DNA of 14,615 nt, taken from Mageeibacillus sp. UBA3708. Lineage in GTDB: Bacteria; Bacillota; Clostridia; Saccharofermentanales; Saccharofermentanaceae. Positions 13,819-14,615 of this stretch are shown in pieces. A program made the translations under genes and the position numbers. Each line of letters begins with the position of its first letter. Position 1 is the first letter of the stretch. Below the pieces are notes generated by a model. It was not told the DNA's origin and searched no databases. It worked only from the letters and a program-made list of their open reading frames with translations. Location: assembly GCA_002371375.1 (NCBI GenBank), contig DFIB01000074.1, forward strand, positions 1 to 14,615. The letters run 5' to 3'.

Positions 13819-14615
13819 TTATCCTATGTATTTCCTGATGTTGCTCAGATTAGCATATGTATCATACTTATCTCCGTTGGGAACAACAAGTGTCGGAGCC
13901 TGCATGATATTAAACTTGACACTCAGATCCTGCCTGTCCTCTGCATCAACTATCTCATAATCGATGCCTGCATCGGAAAGGAACTTCTTAGCCATCTTGC
14001 AGTTGGGGCATGTCTTCGTCGTAAAGAGCATGATCTTCTCTGCTTTCACGATGTCACGTGCGGAAGGTTCGCCTGAATCCTGTGCCAAAGGACCATGATG
14101 CTTCATTACCGAGTGCTCGATATCGTAGAGCTTACGGTCTTTGAACTCCTGTGCCTTGCCGTCATTCCAGTTCTGTACAGGACGGTAATAACCGGTGATA
14201 CGGCTGTATGTCTCGGTCTTCTTGCCGCAGTAAGGGCACTCATCAACCTTGCCTGCAAGATAGCCGTGCGCCTGGCAGATCGAATATGTAGGAGACATCG
14301 TGTAATAAGGCAACGAGTAGTTCTCGGCAATCTTACGCACCAGACTTGCAGCGCTCTTCCAATCAGGGAGCTTCTCACCGAGGAAGGCATGAAATACAGT
14401 ACCTGATGTATATAGAGTCTGAAGCTGATCCTGAATATCAAGCGCATCGAAGATATCTGATGAGAAACCTACAGGCAGATGCGAACTGTTGGTATAGTAG
14501 TAAACACCGCTTGCATCATTTGCCGTGATGATGTCGGGATAGTACTTCTTGTCGTGCTTAGCGAGCCTGTAGGATGTTGACTCTGCAGGTGTTGCCTCGA
14601 GGTTGTAGAGGTCGC
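13819..14615 (-). CDS. nrdD: Anaerobic ribonucleotide reductase, 3' part, fused to a glutaredoxin-like domain
   Basis: The last 264 codons of the gene are visible; the frame is open through the window edge, so the start lies beyond 14615 and the GTG at 14340 is not a start. The part from 14341 on reads NLEATPAESTSYRLAKHDK, YYTNSSHLPV and GTVFHAFLGE, typical class III reductase (NrdD), which makes deoxynucleotides without oxygen using a glycyl radical. The metal site is CQAH...CPYC and the radical glycine lies in SRITGYYRPV (codon 14191-14193). After a linker, the last 75 residues form a glutaredoxin-like domain: MLFTTKTCPNCKMAKKFL with CPNC at 13999-14010 and the cis-proline in QAPTLVV. This tail probably re-reduces the active-site cysteines, replacing formate or a separate NrdH. 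Confidence 0.9.
   Translation of the reverse strand, partial: DLYNLEATPAESTSYRLAKHDKKYYPDIITANDASGVYYYTNSSHLPVGFSSDIFDALDIQDQLQTLYTSGTVFHAFLGEKLPDWKSAASLVRKIAENYSLPYYTMSPTYSICQAHGYLAGKVDECPYCGKKTETYSRITGYYRPVQNWNDGKAQEFKDRKLYDIEHSVMKHHGPLAQDSGEPSARDIVKAEKIMLFTTKTCPNCKMAKKFLSDAGIDYEIVDAEDRQDLSVKFNIMQAPTLVVPNGDKYDTYANLSNIRKYIG

Noticed and set aside
14106..14447. Minus-strand Arg-rich frame inside nrdD
   Set aside because: It is a shifted frame of a well-recognised NrdD sequence and shows no domain.

Overview
The window looks like part of the chromosome of an anaerobic, Gram-positive bacterium of the Clostridia, probably a gut or rumen commensal. The reasons are near-perfect AGGAGG ribosome binding sites, SigA-type promoters (TTGACT-17-TAGAAT), an oxygen-sensitive class III ribonucleotide reductase, a ferredoxin-type aldo/keto reductase, and a gene pair (DUF1385 and prmC) typical of Firmicutes. 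The genus cannot be fixed from the sequence. No rRNA, tRNA, CRISPR array, transposase or phage gene was seen.

Bases 1-862 hold the most unusual part: three tandem copies, about 310 bp apart, of one small module. Each copy encodes a 29-residue hydrophobic peptide with a basic tail, resembling the holin-like toxins of type I toxin-antitoxin systems. A convergent antisense RNA of about 85 nt with its own strong promoter ends in a shared terminator at the 3' end of the toxin gene. Between neighbouring modules the antitoxin promoter and the next toxin promoter stand back to back. The toxin promoter carries a palindrome (ATCACG-N4-CGTGAT) in its spacer, and both RNAs start with almost the same sequence. 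A fourth, decayed promoter half closes the array.

From 883 to 4994 (minus strand) come a membrane-anchored lipase-like protein with a DUF6273 tail, a BrnT/BrnA type II toxin-antitoxin pair and an XRE-type regulator with its own promoter and operator. The left 5 kb is thus a toxin-antitoxin cluster around a large surface protein. From 4995 to 5396 there is no gene, but there is a run of TTCCGCA/TGCGGAA palindromes at 30-bp intervals.

From 5397 to 7991 (minus strand) four tightly packed genes form an operon: a DUF1385 (YqhQ-like) membrane protein, prmC (release-factor methyltransferase, lacking the usual N-terminal domain), a DUF951 protein and a YczE/YitT-type membrane protein. A divergent region with a 19-bp palindrome separates it from a plus-strand aldo/keto reductase with two 4Fe-4S motifs (8090-9265), which ends in a strong terminator.

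From 9348 to 13642 (minus strand) lie a 1386-residue secreted protein built of four beta-helix-like modules and, coupled to its stop codon, a 40-codon gene for an acidic peptide. The right edge holds the 3' part of nrdD fused to a glutaredoxin-like CPNC domain, followed by its terminator.
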